A DNA stretch of 64,000 nucleotides from Agromyces allii (GCF_009749385.1 NZ_WBIN01000016.1:1-64000), one strand, 5' to 3'; positions 9,047-17,601 are shown, counted from the stretch's first letter. The notes: generated by a model from the letters alone, not told the origin. Program-made: numbers and translations.

Positions 9047-9236
9047 CCGCCTCGATCTCGACGTTCAGGCCTCGCAGCAGGTCGAGCAGGCCGAGCAGCC
9101 TGGCCTGATCCGGCACCTCGCCCCGGAGCCTCGTCGAGCCGTCGCCCCTCGCGACCACGTCGAAGCCGACGAGTTCGTCGGTGATCATCGACCCGAGCTC
9201 CCCGCGCACCAGGATGTCGAACTTCTCCGCCCCCAT
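9018..9236 (-). CDS. 72-aa conserved-looking small protein downstream of DUF6325 gene
   Basis: Small soluble alpha/beta protein (MGAEKFDILVRGELG...) with an alternating hydrophobic pattern; it ends in LLDLLRGLNVEIEAVTHLPD. I do not recognise a named family; ACT-like or DUF-type small domains are possible. The ATG at 9236 is supported by GGAGGG seven bases upstream, so the longer upstream frame is rejected. It is probably the third gene of the minus-strand mini-operon that begins with DUF6325. Its 3' end overlaps the LuxR gene tail by 29 bp, an unusual convergent overlap. Confidence 0.65.
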   Translation of the reverse strand: MGAEKFDILVRGELGSMITDELVGFDVVARGDGSTRLRGEVPDQARLLGLLDLLRGLNVEIEAVTHLPDPSD

Positions 9237-9300
9237 CGGACCCTCCGCCCCGCACGAAGAGCACCTCGTGCTTCCTTGCTTCGAACGCGCCCCGGGGCGG

Positions 9301-9462
9301 CTAGATCCGGCGTCTGCGTCCGGGCGTGATGGCGGCGCCGACCACTGCGGCCTTCGCCACGGGTGCCGGCCCCGGTCGCACCGCGGCGCTGACGACGGCG
9401 GCCTTGGCGACGGGTGCGCCGACGACGCCGACCCGTCCGATTCGTGCTGGCCTGAGAGGCAT
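9301..9462 (-). CDS. 53-aa Ala/Val-rich small protein
   Basis: Short peptide MPLRPARIGRVGVVGAPVAKAAVVSAAV... with a basic N-terminus, an Ala/Val-rich central part containing two PVAKAAVV copies, and a basic RRRR end. It may be a membrane-associated hairpin. It starts one base after the stop of the DUF6325 gene (TGA-C-ATG), which strongly supports co-translation and the chosen start. Similar short basic/hydrophobic peptides accompany DUF6325 genes in other actinobacteria to my knowledge; function unknown. Confidence 0.6.
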   Translation of the reverse strand: MPLRPARIGRVGVVGAPVAKAAVVSAAVRPGPAPVAKAAVVGAAITPGRRRRI

Positions 9463-9463
9463 G

Positions 9464-9937
9464 TCACGCTCCGTTCTCATCGAGTGCGTCATCGGCCTCG
9501 ATGGAGGCGATGATCGCTTGGATCGGGATGCGGCCGTTCGCGATGAGCTGACCGCCGGCACGACGTGCCGCTGCCGCGAACGGCCCTGCCCAGACGTTCT
9601 CGTAGACGATGACGCCCGCGACACTGCCCGGATCCATCGCATTCGCGAGGTTGATCACGTCGTCGGCCGCGAGCAGCTCGGCGAGGTCGGCCTCGAGCTG
9701 CACGAGCGGGCCGAGGTCGCCTGCGTCCGAAAGCTCCACGGCATCGATGTCGCCGTTCTCGTCCTTCGTCAGGACGATCGCGTCGATGAGCCGGATGGTG
9801 CCGGCGTCCACGAGCCTCACGAGTTCCTCCGCGATCTCGCCCGTGAAGGTCTGGTGACCGGCGGGAAACTCGATGACGAGGTAGTCGACCGGTCCGAGGT
9901 CGTCCAGTGCGTGTTCGGCGATCTCAACTTCGGCCAT
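9464..9937 (-). CDS. DUF6325-family protein
   Basis: Protein of 157 aa with the DUF6325 pattern: LGPVDYLVIEFPAGHQTFTGEIAEELVRLVDAGTIRLIDAIVL..., then ...VIVYENVWAGPFAAAARRAGGQLIANGRIP. The family is common in actinobacteria and uncharacterised; it is related to DUF1269-type proteins that form small membrane-associated assemblies. The start is taken as the second ATG (9937): GGAGG at 9947-9951 abuts the first ATG but is nine bases from this one. It leads a mini-operon with the 53-aa and 72-aa genes and is divergent from the arylsulfatase. Confidence 0.8.
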   Translation of the reverse strand: MAEVEIAEHALDDLGPVDYLVIEFPAGHQTFTGEIAEELVRLVDAGTIRLIDAIVLTKDENGDIDAVELSDAGDLGPLVQLEADLAELLAADDVINLANAMDPGSVAGVIVYENVWAGPFAAAARRAGGQLIANGRIPIQAIIASIEADDALDENGA

Positions 9938-9946
9938 CTCAACCAT

Positions 9947-9951
9947 CCTCC
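9947..9951 (-). promoter_or_regulatory. Start-deciding GGAGG ribosome binding site
   Basis: GGAGG on the minus strand touches an upstream ATG with no spacer but stands nine bases before the ATG at 9937. It therefore selects the latter as the start of the DUF6325 protein. Confidence 0.6.
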
Positions 9952-10120
9952 GTGTCGCGTTCCGAACGATGCGAGTCCGCACCGTGGCTCAGGTTCCTCG
10001 CGACGCCGCGCGGGCGCGTCACCCGATCCGGATGATTCGGCGACGACGGGGCTTCGCTACCGTGTGCTCGCCGGGGCGTGGGGCGCCGCGGCGACCAACA
10101 GCCCTGAACTTGGAGAGATC

Positions 10121-12487
10121 ATGAGACCAGATCGCCATGCCCGCACGATGCTGCCGATCCCCGATCGACCGGCTCCGGGGCTGACCACGTACGACGCCAA
10201 GGACCCCGACACGACGTATCCGCCGATCACTCCGCTGCTGCCGCCGGAGGGTGCCCCGAACGTGCTGATCGTGCTGATCGACGACACCGGCTTCGGAGCG
10301 TCGAGCGCCTTCGGCGGCCCGTGCCGCACGCCCAACGCCGAGAAGCTCGCCGCACGCGGGCTGGCGTACAACCGGTTCCACACCACGGCGCTCTGCGCCC
10401 CGACCAGGGCGGCGATGCTCAGCGGCCGCAACCACCATTCCGTCGGGATGGGCAGCATCACCGAGACGGCGACCTCGGCACCCGGCAACAGCTCGCTGAA
10501 ACCGAACACGAAGGCCCCGATCGCGATGACCCTGAAGCTCAACGGGTACTCCACGGCGCAGTTCGGAAAGTGCCATGAAGTGCCGGTGTGGCAGTCCTCT
10601 CCGATGGGACCGTTCGATGCCTGGCCGTCGGGGGGTGGCGGATTCGAGACGTTCTACGGCTTCATCGGCGGCGAGAACAACCAGTACGACCCGGCGCTGT
10701 ACGACGGCACCACTCCGGTGGAGCCTCCGAAGACACCGGAGGAGGGCTACCACCTGACCGAGGACCTCGCCGACCACGCGGTGAGTTGGATCCGCACCCA
10801 GAAGGCGCTCATGCCCGACAAGCCCTTCTTCGTGTACTTCGCGCCGGGAGCGACGCATGCCCCGCATCACGTTCCATTGGAGTGGGCGGACAAGTACAAG
10901 GGGCAGTTCGCCGACGGCTGGGACGCCCAGCGCGAGGCGACGTTCGCCAGGCAGAAGGAGCTCGGCATCATCCCGGCGGAGGCCGAGCTCACTCCGCGGC
11001 ATCACGAGATCCCGGCGTGGGACGACATGCCCGCCGACCTCAAGCCCGTGCTCGAACGCGAGATGGAGGTCTACGCGGGGTTCCTCGAGCACACCGACCA
11101 CCACGTCGGCCGGGTCATCGACGCCATCGAGGACCTCGGAGTGCTCGAGAACACGCTGATCTACTACATCATCGGCGACAACGGGGCTTCCGCCGAGGGC
11201 ACCGTCAACGGCGCCTTCAACGAGATGGCCAACTTCAACGGCATGGCCGCGCTCGAGACGACTGAGTTCATGAACTCCAAGATGGACGAGTTCGGCACGC
11301 CGAGCTCCTACAACCACTACGCCGTCGGCTGGGCATGGGCGATGGACGCCCCGTTCCAGTGGACCAAGCAGGTCGCTTCGCACTGGGGCGGCACCCGCAA
11401 CGGCACCATCGTGTCCTGGCCCGCCGGCATCACCGAGCAGGGTGGCCAGCGGTCGCAGTTCACCCACGTGATCGATGTGGCACCGACCATCCTGGAAGCC
11501 GCCGGCCTGCCGGAGCCGACGATGGTCAACGGTGTGCAGCAATCGCCGATGGAGGGCACCTCGATGCTCTACTCCTTCACCGACGCGGATGCCACCGAGC
11601 GCCACGACCTGCAGTACTTCGAGATGTTCGGCAATCGCGGCATCTACCACAAGGGGTGGAGCGCCGTGACGAAGCACCGCACGCCGTGGGAGCTGGTCGG
11701 CGGCACCGTTCCGGCCTTCGACGACGATGTGTGGGAGCTCTACGACGGCAGCGTCGACTACAGCCAGGCCCATGACCTCTCCGGCGAGCAACCCGATCGA
11801 CTGCACGCCCTGCAGCGCCTGTGGCTCATCGAGGCGGTCAAGTACAACGTGCTCCCGATCGACGACCGCACGGGCGAACGCCTCAGCCCCGAACTCGCGG
11901 GCAGGCCGACGCTCATCCACGGCACGTCCCAGCAGTTCTTCCCGGGCATGGGGCGCCTCTCCGAGAACAGCGTCGTCAGCATCAAGAACAAGTCGTGGTC
12001 GGTGACCGCAGAGGTCGAGGTGCCCGAGGGCGGCGCGAACGGCGTGCTCATCGCCCAGGGCGGCCGGTTCGGGGGGTGGACCTTCTACCTGCACGAGGGG
12101 CGTCCGAAGTTCGTCTACAACGTGCTCGGCATCCAATCGTTCGAAACCGTTGCCGATGCTCCTGTGCCCGCCGGCAAGCACCAGGTGCGCATGGAGTTCG
12201 CGTACGACGGCGGCGGGCTCGCCAAGGGCGGCGGCGTCACGCTGTACGTCGATGGCGATGCCGTCGGCACCGGCCGCGTCGGGGCCACGCAGGCGATGGT
12301 GTTCTCGGCCGACGAGACGACCGACATCGGCTACGAGTCCGGCACCGCCGTGAGCCCCGACTACACGACCGCCACGAGCCGGTTCACCGGTCGCATCGAG
12401 TGGGTGCAGATCGATCTCGGCGACGACGATCACGACCACTTCATCGATCCCGACGAGCGGATGCGCATCGCGATGGCCCGCCAGTAG
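10121..12487 (+). CDS. Arylsulfatase (formylglycine-dependent)
   Basis: Hydrolyses sulfate esters. The 788-aa protein has the sulfatase core and a C-terminal beta-rich extension (about 590-788). Visible active-site elements are the metal-binding VLIVLIDDTGFG (Asp54/Asp55), the signature LCAPTRAAMLSGR with Cys92 as the formylglycine precursor and Arg96, and the second metal site near IIGDNGAS. Length and layout match the large PAS-like bacterial arylsulfatases. No signal peptide is visible. It needs a formylglycine-generating enzyme, which is not in this window. The start follows TTGGAGAGATC; an upstream open extension of over 260 codons lacks this and runs antisense to the DUF6325 operon, so it is rejected. 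A scavenging role for organic sulfate is inferred. Confidence 0.93.
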   Translation: MRPDRHARTMLPIPDRPAPGLTTYDAKDPDTTYPPITPLLPPEGAPNVLIVLIDDTGFGASSAFGGPCRTPNAEKLAARGLAYNRFHTTALCAPTRAAMLSGRNHHSVGMGSITETATSAPGNSSLKPNTKAPIAMTLKLNGYSTAQFGKCHEVPVWQSSPMGPFDAWPSGGGGFETFYGFIGGENNQYDPALYDGTTPVEPPKTPEEGYHLTEDLADHAVSWIRTQKALMPDKPFFVYFAPGATHAPHHVPLEWADKYKGQFADGWDAQREATFARQKELGIIPAEAELTPRHHEIPAWDDMPADLKPVLEREMEVYAGFLEHTDHHVGRVIDAIEDLGVLENTLIYYIIGDNGASAEGTVNGAFNEMANFNGMAALETTEFMNSKMDEFGTPSSYNHYAVGWAWAMDAPFQWTKQVASHWGGTRNGTIVSWPAGITEQGGQRSQFTHVIDVAPTILEAAGLPEPTMVNGVQQSPMEGTSMLYSFTDADATERHDLQYFEMFGNRGIYHKGWSAVTKHRTPWELVGGTVPAFDDDVWELYDGSVDYSQAHDLSGEQPDRLHALQRLWLIEAVKYNVLPIDDRTGERLSPELAGRPTLIHGTSQQFFPGMGRLSENSVVSIKNKSWSVTAEVEVPEGGANGVLIAQGGRFGGWTFYLHEGRPKFVYNVLGIQSFETVADAPVPAGKHQVRMEFAYDGGGLAKGGGVTLYVDGDAVGTGRVGATQAMVFSADETTDIGYESGTAVSPDYTTATSRFTGRIEWVQIDLGDDDHDHFIDPDERMRIAMARQ

Positions 12488-12529
12488 TCGGACATCGACA
12501 ACTCCCCCGGCCGCCTGCGCCGGCGGGGC

Positions 12530-12535
12530 TAGACT
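12530..12535 (+). promoter_or_regulatory. -10-like box TAGACT of the crotonase gene
   Basis: TAGACT ends eight bases before the ATG at 12544, with no Shine-Dalgarno between. Consistent with a leaderless or nearly leaderless transcript. Confidence 0.45.
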
Positions 12536-12543
12536 GCCCAACC

Positions 12544-13329
12544 ATGAGCGACGACGCCCTCCTGTTCGACGTGCGCGACGGACTCGCGCACCTCACCCTG
12601 AATCGCCCCGAGCGCCTGAACGCCGTCGGGCCCGACGCGATCGCGCTCTGGCACCGGTACGCCGGCGAGATCGCCGACCGCGACGACATCCGCGCCGTGC
12701 TGTTCGACGCCAACGGGCGCGCGTTCTGCGCCGGCGGCGACGTGCGCGCGATGTCGGAGCTCGGCGGCGACGGCACCTCGGCCGGGCAGGTCGTCACCGA
12801 ACTCGCCGACGCGATCCACGACGGGCACCGGATGCTGCGCGAGAGCGCCAAGCCCATCGTCGCCGCCGTGCAGGGCCCCGTCGCGGGCGGCGGGCTCGGC
12901 TTCATGCTCGTCGCCGACGTCATCGTGGCATCCGACCGGGCGACGTTCGCGAGCCGCTACGCCGACATCGGGCTCACGCCCGACTGCGGTGTGAGCACGC
13001 TGCTGCCGGAGGCCGTCGGCACCCGGCGCGCGCTCGAGCTCACGCTCACCTCGCGCACGCTCTCGGCCCCCGAGGCGCTCGACTGGGGGCTCGTCGCCGA
13101 GGTCGTCGCACCCGAGGCGCTCGACGCCCGCGCCCGCGAGATCGCGGACGTCTGGCTGCAGGGCGCCTCGGCGGCCTACGGACAGGCCAAGCGCCTGGTG
13201 CGCTCGGGGCTCGGGCGCCCGTTCCAGGAGGCGCTCGACGACGAGGCCCGCACCATCGGCGCCGCGTTCGACAGCCCCGAGGCGGCAGCGCGCGTCGCCG
13301 CGTTCGCCGGTCGCAGCTCACGCGGCTGA
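12544..13329 (+). CDS. Crotonase-family enzyme, PaaG-like isomerase type
   Basis: Acyl-CoA hydratase/isomerase fold, 261 aa. The oxyanion-hole segments AFCAGGDVRAM (about 60-70) and GPVAGGGLGFML (111-122) are clear. The first catalytic glutamate of true enoyl-CoA hydratases is replaced by glycine in GGGLGF. The second glutamate is not in place. Instead the stretch IGLTPDCGVSTLLP carries Asp147 at the position of the catalytic aspartate of PaaG (1,2-epoxyphenylacetyl-CoA isomerase). So an isomerase-type activity is likelier than simple hydration. It stands alone between the sulfatase and a convergent operon; substrate unknown. Confidence 0.85.
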   Translation: MSDDALLFDVRDGLAHLTLNRPERLNAVGPDAIALWHRYAGEIADRDDIRAVLFDANGRAFCAGGDVRAMSELGGDGTSAGQVVTELADAIHDGHRMLRESAKPIVAAVQGPVAGGGLGFMLVADVIVASDRATFASRYADIGLTPDCGVSTLLPEAVGTRRALELTLTSRTLSAPEALDWGLVAEVVAPEALDARAREIADVWLQGASAAYGQAKRLVRSGLGRPFQEALDDEARTIGAAFDSPEAAARVAAFAGRSSRG

Positions 13330-13387
13330 CCGCCGCCGCACCTCGTGCCGCCGCACGGGTCGCACGCTGCTCGGGCGAACGCGCGCC

Positions 13388-13420
13388 GCTCAGGACGGAT
13401 TCGGGCGAATCGTCCTGAGC
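13388..13420. terminator. Bidirectional hairpin between crotonase and aldehyde dehydrogenase genes
   Basis: GCTCAGGACG at 13388-13397 pairs perfectly with CGTCCTGAGC at 13411-13420. The stem extends outward to 13381 and 13427 with one bulge and one mismatch. It lies between convergent gene ends. Confidence 0.75.
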
Positions 13421-13462
13421 AGCGCGCGAATTCCTGATCGCCTGACGAGGCGAGTGAGGCCG

Positions 13463-14956
13463 TCAGTCGTGCTGCGGGAACCCCAGGTTCAGCCCGCCGT
13501 GGCTCGGGTCGAGCCACCGCGAGGTGACCGCCTTCTCCTGCAGGAAGAAGTCGAAGCCCTTCGGGCCGTACGCCTTCGCGTCACCGAACAGCGAGTCCTT
13601 CCATCCGCCGAACGAGTGGTACGCCACCGGCACCGGGATCGGCACGTTGATGCCGATCATGCCGACCGTGACCTCTCGCTGGAACCGCCGGGCGGCACCG
13701 CCGTCGTTCGTGAAGATCGCCGTGCCGTTGCCGTACCGCGAGGCGTTGATGATCTCGAGGCCCTGCTCGTAGCCGTCGACGCGCACGATCGAGAGCACCG
13801 GGCCGAAGATCTCGTCCTGGTACACGACGGATGACGTGGGCACCCGGTCGATGAGGGTCGGTCCGAGCCAGAAGCCGTCGGGCGCGCCGTCGACCTCCGG
13901 GTCGCGGCCGTCGACGACGAGCGTCGCACCGTCGTCGACCGCGACGTCGAGGTACCCGGCGACCTTGTCGCGGTGCTCGCGCGTGATGAGCGGGCCCATG
14001 TCGCACCCGCGGGTGCCGTCGCCGGTCGTGAGCCGCGACATCCGCTCGCTCACCTTCGCGACGAGCTCGTCGGCGACCGCATCGACCGCGAGCACGACCG
14101 AGACCGCCATGCAGCGCTCGCCCGCCGAACCGAAGCCCGCGTTCACCGCCGCGTCGGCCGCGAGATCGAGGTCGGCGTCGGGCAGCACGAGCATGTGGTT
14201 CTTCGCGCCGCCGAGGGCCTGCACGCGCTTGCCGTTGGCCGAGGCCGTCGAATAGATGTACTGCGCGATGGGAGTCGAGCCGACGAACGAGATGGAGCGC
14301 ACGACCGGGTGCTCGAGCAGCGCGTCGACCGCGACCTTGTCGCCGTGAACGACGTTCAGCACGCCGTCGGGCAGTCCGGCCTCCTTCATCAGCTCGGCCA
14401 TCCAGACGGCGGCCGACGGGTCCTTCTCGGAGGGCTTCAGCACGACCGTGTTGCCGGCCGCGATCGCGAGCGGGAAGAACCACAGCGGCACCATCGCCGG
14501 GAAGTTGAACGGGCTGATGATGCCGACCACGCCGACCGGCTGCTTGAGCGTGTACACGTCGACGCCGGTCGAGACGTTCTCGGAGTACTCGCCCTTCGTG
14601 TAGCCCGGCATCGCGCACGCGAGCTCGACGACCTCGAGGCCGCGCGCGATCTCGCCGGCCGCATCGGAGGTGACCTTGCCGTGCTCGCTCGTGAGGATCG
14701 CCGCGAGGTCGCCCGACCGGGCGTTCAGCAGCTCGCGGAACGCGAACATGACCTGCTGCCGCTTCGCGATCGAGGTGTCGCGCCAGGCCGGGAAGGCACG
14801 CGCGGCGGCCTGCACGGCCGCGTCGACGTCGTCGGTCGACGCGAGCCGGACGCGCTTCTGCTCGACGCCGAGCGCCGGGTTGTAGACCGGCCCGGTGCGC
14901 TCGGACTCGCCCGTCGCGGGCGCCCCGTCGATCCAGTGCTCGATGGTGGTGGTCAT
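13463..14956 (-). CDS. mmsA: CoA-acylating (methyl)malonate-semialdehyde dehydrogenase
   Basis: Oxidises malonate or methylmalonate semialdehyde with NAD and CoA to acetyl- or propionyl-CoA. The 497-aa protein shows the ALDH catalytic Cys282 in FGSAGERCMAVS. The usual general-base glutamate is replaced by Asn253 in LGGAKNHM, the hallmark of the CoA-dependent MmsA/IolA group. The cofactor region SPFNFPAMVPLWFFPLAIAAGNT is at 149-170. It is the last gene of the nine-gene operon, two bases after the aminotransferase. In that setting it would take malonate semialdehyde from beta-alanine to acetyl-CoA, closing reductive pyrimidine breakdown. Confidence 0.9.
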   Translation of the reverse strand: MTTTIEHWIDGAPATGESERTGPVYNPALGVEQKRVRLASTDDVDAAVQAAARAFPAWRDTSIAKRQQVMFAFRELLNARSGDLAAILTSEHGKVTSDAAGEIARGLEVVELACAMPGYTKGEYSENVSTGVDVYTLKQPVGVVGIISPFNFPAMVPLWFFPLAIAAGNTVVLKPSEKDPSAAVWMAELMKEAGLPDGVLNVVHGDKVAVDALLEHPVVRSISFVGSTPIAQYIYSTASANGKRVQALGGAKNHMLVLPDADLDLAADAAVNAGFGSAGERCMAVSVVLAVDAVADELVAKVSERMSRLTTGDGTRGCDMGPLITREHRDKVAGYLDVAVDDGATLVVDGRDPEVDGAPDGFWLGPTLIDRVPTSSVVYQDEIFGPVLSIVRVDGYEQGLEIINASRYGNGTAIFTNDGGAARRFQREVTVGMIGINVPIPVPVAYHSFGGWKDSLFGDAKAYGPKGFDFFLQEKAVTSRWLDPSHGGLNLGFPQHD

Positions 14957-14958
14957 GA

Positions 14959-16299
14959 TCAGTTCTCCCCTACGGTGCTCAGCACCTCGTCGTAGATCGA
15001 CACGGCCTCGGCGACCTCGTCGGCGGTGACCACGCACGGCGGCACCACGTGGATGCGGTTGTCCTGCACGAACGGCAGCAGCCCGCGCTCGACCATGCCG
15101 GTCTTGAGGCGGCCCATCGCCGCCGCGGCCAGCGGCTCGCGCGTCTCGCGGTCGGCGACGAGCTCGAGGGCCCAGAAGACGCCCTCGCCGCGAACCTCGC
15201 CGATGACCTCGTGCTTCGAGGCCAGTTCGGCGAGCGCCGGACCGATCTCGGTCTCGCCGACGCTGCGCGCGTTGTCGACGACGCCCTCGGCCTGCATGGC
15301 GTCGAGCGTCGCGACGATCGACGCCATCGCGAGCGGGTGCCCCGAATACGTGAGTCCGCCGGGGAATACGCGTTCGTCGAACGTCTCGGCCACGGGGTCG
15401 GAGATGATCACGCCGCCAGCGGGGATGTAGCCCGAGTTCACGCCCTTGGCGAAGGTGATGAGGTCGGGGCGCACGTCGTAGCCGTCGAACGCGAACCACC
15501 GGCCGGTGCGGCCGAAGCCCGCCATGACCTCGTCGAGGATCAGCAGGATGCCGTGCCGGTCGCAGAGCTCGCGCACACCGGCGAGGTAGCCGGGCGGCGG
15601 AAGCAGGATGCCCGCGGTGCCCGGGATCGACTCGAGCAGCACGGCCGCAATCGACGACGGCCCCTCGGCCTCGATCATGCGCCGGAGGTGCTGCAGAGCG
15701 CGCTCCGACTCCTGCTCGGGCGTCGTCGCCCAGAACTCGGAGCGGTACAGGTAGGGCCCGAAGAAGTGCACGTGTCCGCGCGCGAACTCGTTCGGGATGC
15801 GGCGCCAGTCGCCCGTCGACACGACGGCCGCCCCGGTGTTGCCGTGGTACGAGCGGTAGGTCGAGAGCACCTTGTCGCGGCCCGTGTGCAGCCGCGCCAT
15901 GCGGATCGCGTTCTCGTTCGCGTCGGCGCCGCCGTTCGTGAAGAACACGCGGCGGAATCCGTCGGGCGCTCGCCCGACGATGCGCTTGGCGGCCTGGCCG
16001 CGCGCGAGGTTCACGGTCGACGGCGCGATCGTGGTGAGCAGCTCGGCCTGCTCGCGGATCGCCTCGACCACGGTCGGATGCTGGTGGCCGATGTTGACGT
16101 TCACGAGTTGGCTCGAGAAGTCGAGGTACTCGCGCCCCGAATGGTCCCAGACGCGGCTTCCGCGCCCGCTCGCGATGACGAGCTGCGGGCTCTGCGCCTG
16201 CGCCGACCACGAGTGGAAGACGTGCTCGTGGTCGAGCTGCCTGGCGAGGTCGTCGAGATCGTCGAGGTCGTCGAGGTCTCCGGCGAGATTCTCGGTCAT
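14959..16299 (-). CDS. Class III PLP aminotransferase (beta-alanine / omega-amino acid type)
   Basis: Transfers the amino group of an omega-amino acid, probably beta-alanine, to pyruvate or 2-oxoglutarate. The 446-aa protein has the fold-I signature LILDEVMAGFGRTGRWFAF (Asp256) and PLP lysine Lys285 in ITFAKGVNSGYIP, with TNGGADANENAIRMAR for the phosphate side at 121-136. The N-terminus carries a DLDDLDDLDDL run coded by a short 9-base tandem repeat. It sits between the binding protein and MmsA. Its product, malonate semialdehyde, would be the MmsA substrate. GABA or taurine transaminase activity cannot be excluded from sequence. Confidence 0.88.
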   Translation of the reverse strand: MTENLAGDLDDLDDLDDLARQLDHEHVFHSWSAQAQSPQLVIASGRGSRVWDHSGREYLDFSSQLVNVNIGHQHPTVVEAIREQAELLTTIAPSTVNLARGQAAKRIVGRAPDGFRRVFFTNGGADANENAIRMARLHTGRDKVLSTYRSYHGNTGAAVVSTGDWRRIPNEFARGHVHFFGPYLYRSEFWATTPEQESERALQHLRRMIEAEGPSSIAAVLLESIPGTAGILLPPPGYLAGVRELCDRHGILLILDEVMAGFGRTGRWFAFDGYDVRPDLITFAKGVNSGYIPAGGVIISDPVAETFDERVFPGGLTYSGHPLAMASIVATLDAMQAEGVVDNARSVGETEIGPALAELASKHEVIGEVRGEGVFWALELVADRETREPLAAAAMGRLKTGMVERGLLPFVQDNRIHVVPPCVVTADEVAEAVSIYDEVLSTVGEN

Positions 16300-16311
16300 G
16301 GGCTTCGCTGC

Positions 16312-16343
16312 CTTTCAGGTGATCGATCTTTCAGGTGATCGAT
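16312..16343. repeat. Tandem 16-bp duplication spanning the aminotransferase leader
   Basis: CTTTCAGGTGATCGAT occurs twice head-to-tail (16312-16327 and 16328-16343), directly upstream of the aminotransferase start. The copy nearer the gene contributes the CTGAAAGG ribosome-site region. It looks like a recent duplication. Confidence 0.8.
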
Positions 16344-16352
16344 GCGGATGAT

Positions 16353-16395
16353 GGATGCCGCGCCGCCGACGAGCTGCGCCGGCGGCGCGGCATCC
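16353..16395 (-). terminator. Intercistronic 16-bp hairpin after the binding-protein gene
   Basis: Perfect 16-bp inverted repeat, arms 16353-16368 and 16380-16395, just behind the binding-protein stop at 16402 and before the aminotransferase. Inside a same-strand operon it probably stabilises the upstream mRNA end or gives partial termination. That would leave the binding protein more abundant than the last two enzymes. Confidence 0.65.
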
Positions 16396-16401
16396 GCCCG
16401 G

Positions 16402-17553
16402 CTAGTTGCCGCCCTCTTCGAGGGTGACGTCGATGGGCGACCAGTCGGCGCCCGTGAGGTCGAGGTCTTCGCCCTCGAGCTCGGACAGGGCCTTCTCGAT
16501 GTACTCGTTCGACCAGGCGCTCGCCGGCGGCTCCTCGGTGATGAGGTGATCTCCGGCCTCGTTCACCGCGGAGAGCGCACCCGCGACGGTCTTGTCCCAC
16601 GCGGTCTCGTCGATGACGCCGATGCCCTTGTCGGACGGCCAGATGAGCTTGTTCGTCTCGTTGACCATCCACAGCTCGTGGCTGGGGCCCCAGCCGGAGC
16701 CCGCCGCGATGGTGATGTCGGCGGCGTCCTGCGGGTTGGCCGCGGCGAACGCCCAGCCCTTGATGACGGCCTTGAGGAACTTGACCGTCGTGTCGGCGTA
16801 CTCGGTGTCGCTCTCGAGGCGCTCGGTGTCGGCCCAGATGGCGTCCTGGAGCATGGCGCCCTCGGTGTCCTCATAGGAGATGACGTTGAAGTCCTCGGGC
16901 TGGTACAGCTCGCCCGTGTCGGGGTTCACGGTCTCGAGCAGCTGCGCGTACTCGTTGTACGTCATGGCCTGGGCCGCGTCGATGTCGCCCTGCAGGAACG
17001 CGTTCATGTTGAAGTCCTGCGTGATGATCTGCACGGTCGAGGCGTCGAGGCCCTCTGCGGCCATGGCCGCGAAGATCTCCCACTCGTTGCCGAAGCCCCA
17101 CGAGCCGATCTTCTTGCCCTCGAAGTCGGCGACCGAGTCGATGCCCGAGTCGGCCCATGACACCTGCAGGGTGCCCGAGCGCTGGAAGATCTGGGCGATG
17201 TCGGTGAGGTTGGCGCCCTGCTCGATCGAGCCGAGCACCTTGGGCACCCAGGCGATGGCGTAGTCGACGTCGCCGTTGGCGAGCGCGTCTTGCGGAACGA
17301 TGTCGCCGCCCGACGGGATGATCTCGACGTCGAGGCCCTCGTCCTCGAAGAAGCCCTGGTCGACGGCTGCGAAGTAGCCGGCGAACTGGCCCTGCGGGAG
17401 CCACTGGAGCTGGAGCTTGACGGGCGTGAGCGCCGAGTCGTCGGTGGCGTCGCCGCCGGAGCCCGAGTCTCCGGACGAGCAGGCGGCGAGGAGGAGCGCG
17501 GCCGTGACGGCGAACGCTCCGGCCGCGATTCCGCGGCGTGTGCTGTGCTTCAT
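16402..17553 (-). CDS. NMT1/THI5-like ABC importer substrate-binding lipoprotein
   Basis: Extracellular solute-binding lipoprotein of 383 aa. The signal peptide ends in the lipobox LLAAC (Cys25), followed by a Ser/Gly/Asp linker. The mature domain (KLQLQWLPQGQFAGYFAAVDQGFFEDEGLDVEIIPSGGD...) is the NMT1/THI5-like fold used for thiamine-precursor pyrimidines, riboflavin, nitrate, taurine and similar small ligands. The start follows GGAAGGA. The two permeases and ATPase lie directly upstream, so this is a complete importer. Operon context suggests a pyrimidine or cyclic ureide as ligand; that is inference. Confidence 0.9.
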   Translation of the reverse strand: MKHSTRRGIAAGAFAVTAALLLAACSSGDSGSGGDATDDSALTPVKLQLQWLPQGQFAGYFAAVDQGFFEDEGLDVEIIPSGGDIVPQDALANGDVDYAIAWVPKVLGSIEQGANLTDIAQIFQRSGTLQVSWADSGIDSVADFEGKKIGSWGFGNEWEIFAAMAAEGLDASTVQIITQDFNMNAFLQGDIDAAQAMTYNEYAQLLETVNPDTGELYQPEDFNVISYEDTEGAMLQDAIWADTERLESDTEYADTTVKFLKAVIKGWAFAAANPQDAADITIAAGSGWGPSHELWMVNETNKLIWPSDKGIGVIDETAWDKTVAGALSAVNEAGDHLITEEPPASAWSNEYIEKALSELEGEDLDLTGADWSPIDVTLEEGGN

Positions 17554-17601
17554 GTCAGTCCTTCCTGGTTCTCAGTTCGAGGACGCCCGGTGCGGGACCC
17601 C

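Noticed and set aside
9326-10120. N-terminal extension of the arylsulfatase frame by more than 260 codons
   Set aside because: It lies antisense to the DUF6325 gene, has no sulfatase-family sequence, and a good ribosome site precedes the ATG at 10121.
10019-12541. An 840-codon minus-strand frame opposite the arylsulfatase
   Set aside because: Shadow frame: no recognisable domains and composition typical of an antisense reading of a GC-rich gene.
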